A stretch of DNA of 5,833 nucleotides from Deltaproteobacteria bacterium (lineage in GTDB: Bacteria; Desulfobacterota; GWC2-55-46; JADFVP01): the NCBI GenBank assembly GCA_024275855.1, contig JAJRYL010000258.1, positions 1 through 5,833 of the forward strand, given 5' to 3'. Below are positions 5,272 to 5,833 of the stretch, one piece after another. Positions within the stretch are counted from its first letter, which is position 1. Every line of letters starts with the position of its first letter. The notes below the pieces were generated by a model. The model had not been told where the DNA came from. It did no database searches and saw only the letters and a program-made list of their open reading frames with translations. A program made the translations under genes and the position numbers.

Positions 5272-5833
5272 TTACACCTCTTGCTCAACATCCTCTTCGC
5301 CAAGCTCAAAGGCGTCGTGCAGAACGCGCACGGCAAGCTCCGTATACTTTTCATCCACAACGCACGATATCTTTATCTCAGAGGTCGAAATCATCTGAAT
5401 ATTTATGCCCTCTCCGGCAAGCGCCTCGAACGTTTTAGAGGCTATACCCGCGTGGCTCTTCATTCCGGCACCGATTATAGAGACCTTAGCTATACCGGTA
5501 TCGCCTTCAACACTACTGGCGCCAAGTTCATCTTTCATCCCCTCGACAAGCTTAAGAGCCCTTTTATAATCTGGCCTGTTTACCGTAAAGGTCATGTCCG
5601 TGGTGCCGTCGTGCCCGATATTCTGCACTATCATATCTACATTTATACCAGCCTCGGTAAGTGGCTTAAAGAGCTTTGCGGCGACTCCCGGACAATCTTT
5701 TACCCGCAGCACCGATATCTTCGCCTCGCCCTTGTGGTAAGTAATTCCAGAGACTACAACCCTTTCCATTTCGCTATCCTCCTTGCAGACGAGCGTGCCT
5801 GCGGTATCTGTAAAGGACGACCTGACCATAACC
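5272..5833 (-). CDS. lysC: Aspartate kinase, C-terminal regulatory part (runs off right edge)
   Basis: Aspartokinase phosphorylates aspartate, the committed step to lysine, threonine, methionine and diaminopimelate. The 186 residues visible are the end of the catalytic domain and two ACT domains; the reading frame is open to the window edge, so the methionine at 5829 is internal (preceded by Val, as in the family's VMVRSSF). Landmarks are MVRSSF, GTLVC, the first ACT unit ([15 protein letters not shown] through [10 protein letters not shown] to DMTFTV) and the second ([53 protein letters not shown]). The double ACT with QMISTSEIK is typical of Lys- or Lys+Thr-inhibited monofunctional aspartokinase; no homoserine dehydrogenase domain follows. 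An internal start within it could yield a separate beta subunit. It ends 85 bp before cimA. Confidence 0.95.
   Translation of the reverse strand, partial: VMVRSSFTDTAGTLVCKEDSEMERVVVSGITYHKGEAKISVLRVKDCPGVAAKLFKPLTEAGINVDMIVQNIGHDGTTDMTFTVNRPDYKRALKLVEGMKDELGASSVEGDTGIAKVSIIGAGMKSHAGIASKTFEALAGEGINIQMISTSEIKISCVVDEKYTELAVRVLHDAFELGEEDVEQEV
5767..5784 (-). promoter_or_regulatory. Internal ribosome site and ATG in lysC (putative beta-subunit start)
   Basis: A full AAGGAGG (5778-5784) lies 8 nt before an in-frame ATG (5767-5769) in lysC. Translation from there would give a 165-residue protein, [10 protein letters not shown] onward, made of just the two ACT domains. Bacillus subtilis and Corynebacterium lysC are known to make such an in-frame beta subunit, beginning at the equivalent point (the corynebacterial one begins MEEAVLTGV). 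Caveat: the Lys-Glu-Asp codons common here in homologues could create AAGGAGGA by chance. Confidence 0.5.

Noticed and set aside
3591..5360. 589-residue version of CimA with an extra 58 N-terminal residues
   Set aside because: The added part resembles no CimA N-terminus, overlaps the end of lysC in another frame, and the ATG at 5186 has a proper ribosome site and the family start.
1..5833. CRISPR, mobile element, toxin-antitoxin, phage or defence genes
   Set aside because: No repeats with regular spacing, terminal inverted repeats, transposase or integrase motifs or unassigned ORFs remain once the seven biosynthetic and comEA-like genes are placed.

Overview
The window looks like ordinary housekeeping chromosome from a bacterium, with every recognisable gene on the minus strand. 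Transcription runs from high to low coordinates: lysC (3' part) > cimA > a comEA-like gene > purB > purC > purS > purQ (5' part). A small separate PurS, with purQ as its own gene, excludes the single-chain PurL of most gamma- and beta-proteobacteria. Together with citramalate synthase and a two-ACT aspartokinase, this suggests a Deltaproteobacteria/Desulfobacterota-like or Nitrospirota-like lineage. That placement is inferred from protein style and gene order, not from a search.

Right part (about 3591-5833): amino-acid biosynthesis. lysC encodes aspartokinase, the entry to the Lys/Thr/Met family; only its C-terminal regulatory half is visible. cimA encodes citramalate synthase, which makes 2-oxobutanoate precursors for isoleucine without threonine. 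Both genes therefore bear on branched-chain and aspartate-family supply. Directly after the lysC stop there is a well-formed sigma70-type promoter (TTGGCA, 17 nt, TATAAA), so cimA probably has its own transcript. Inside lysC a perfect AAGGAGG lies 8 nt before an in-frame ATG, at the place where other bacteria start a separate aspartokinase beta subunit.

Middle (about 2739-3590): a 251-bp non-coding stretch, then a small membrane-anchored helix-hairpin-helix protein of the ComEA type. This is followed by a 151-bp regulatory-looking gap with a candidate extended -10 promoter and a 15-bp imperfect palindrome in front of purB.

Left part (1-2738): purine synthesis. purB, purC, purS and purQ supply adenylosuccinate lyase, SAICAR synthetase and two of the three subunits of FGAM synthase. 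purC and purS overlap by ATGA. purQ is set off by 198 bp containing a small UUCG-capped hairpin. purL would be expected beyond the left edge.

I found no mobile element, CRISPR array, RNA gene, defence system or other novel system. The points worth a second look are small-scale: start sites, promoters, an operator-like palindrome and the comEA insertion.
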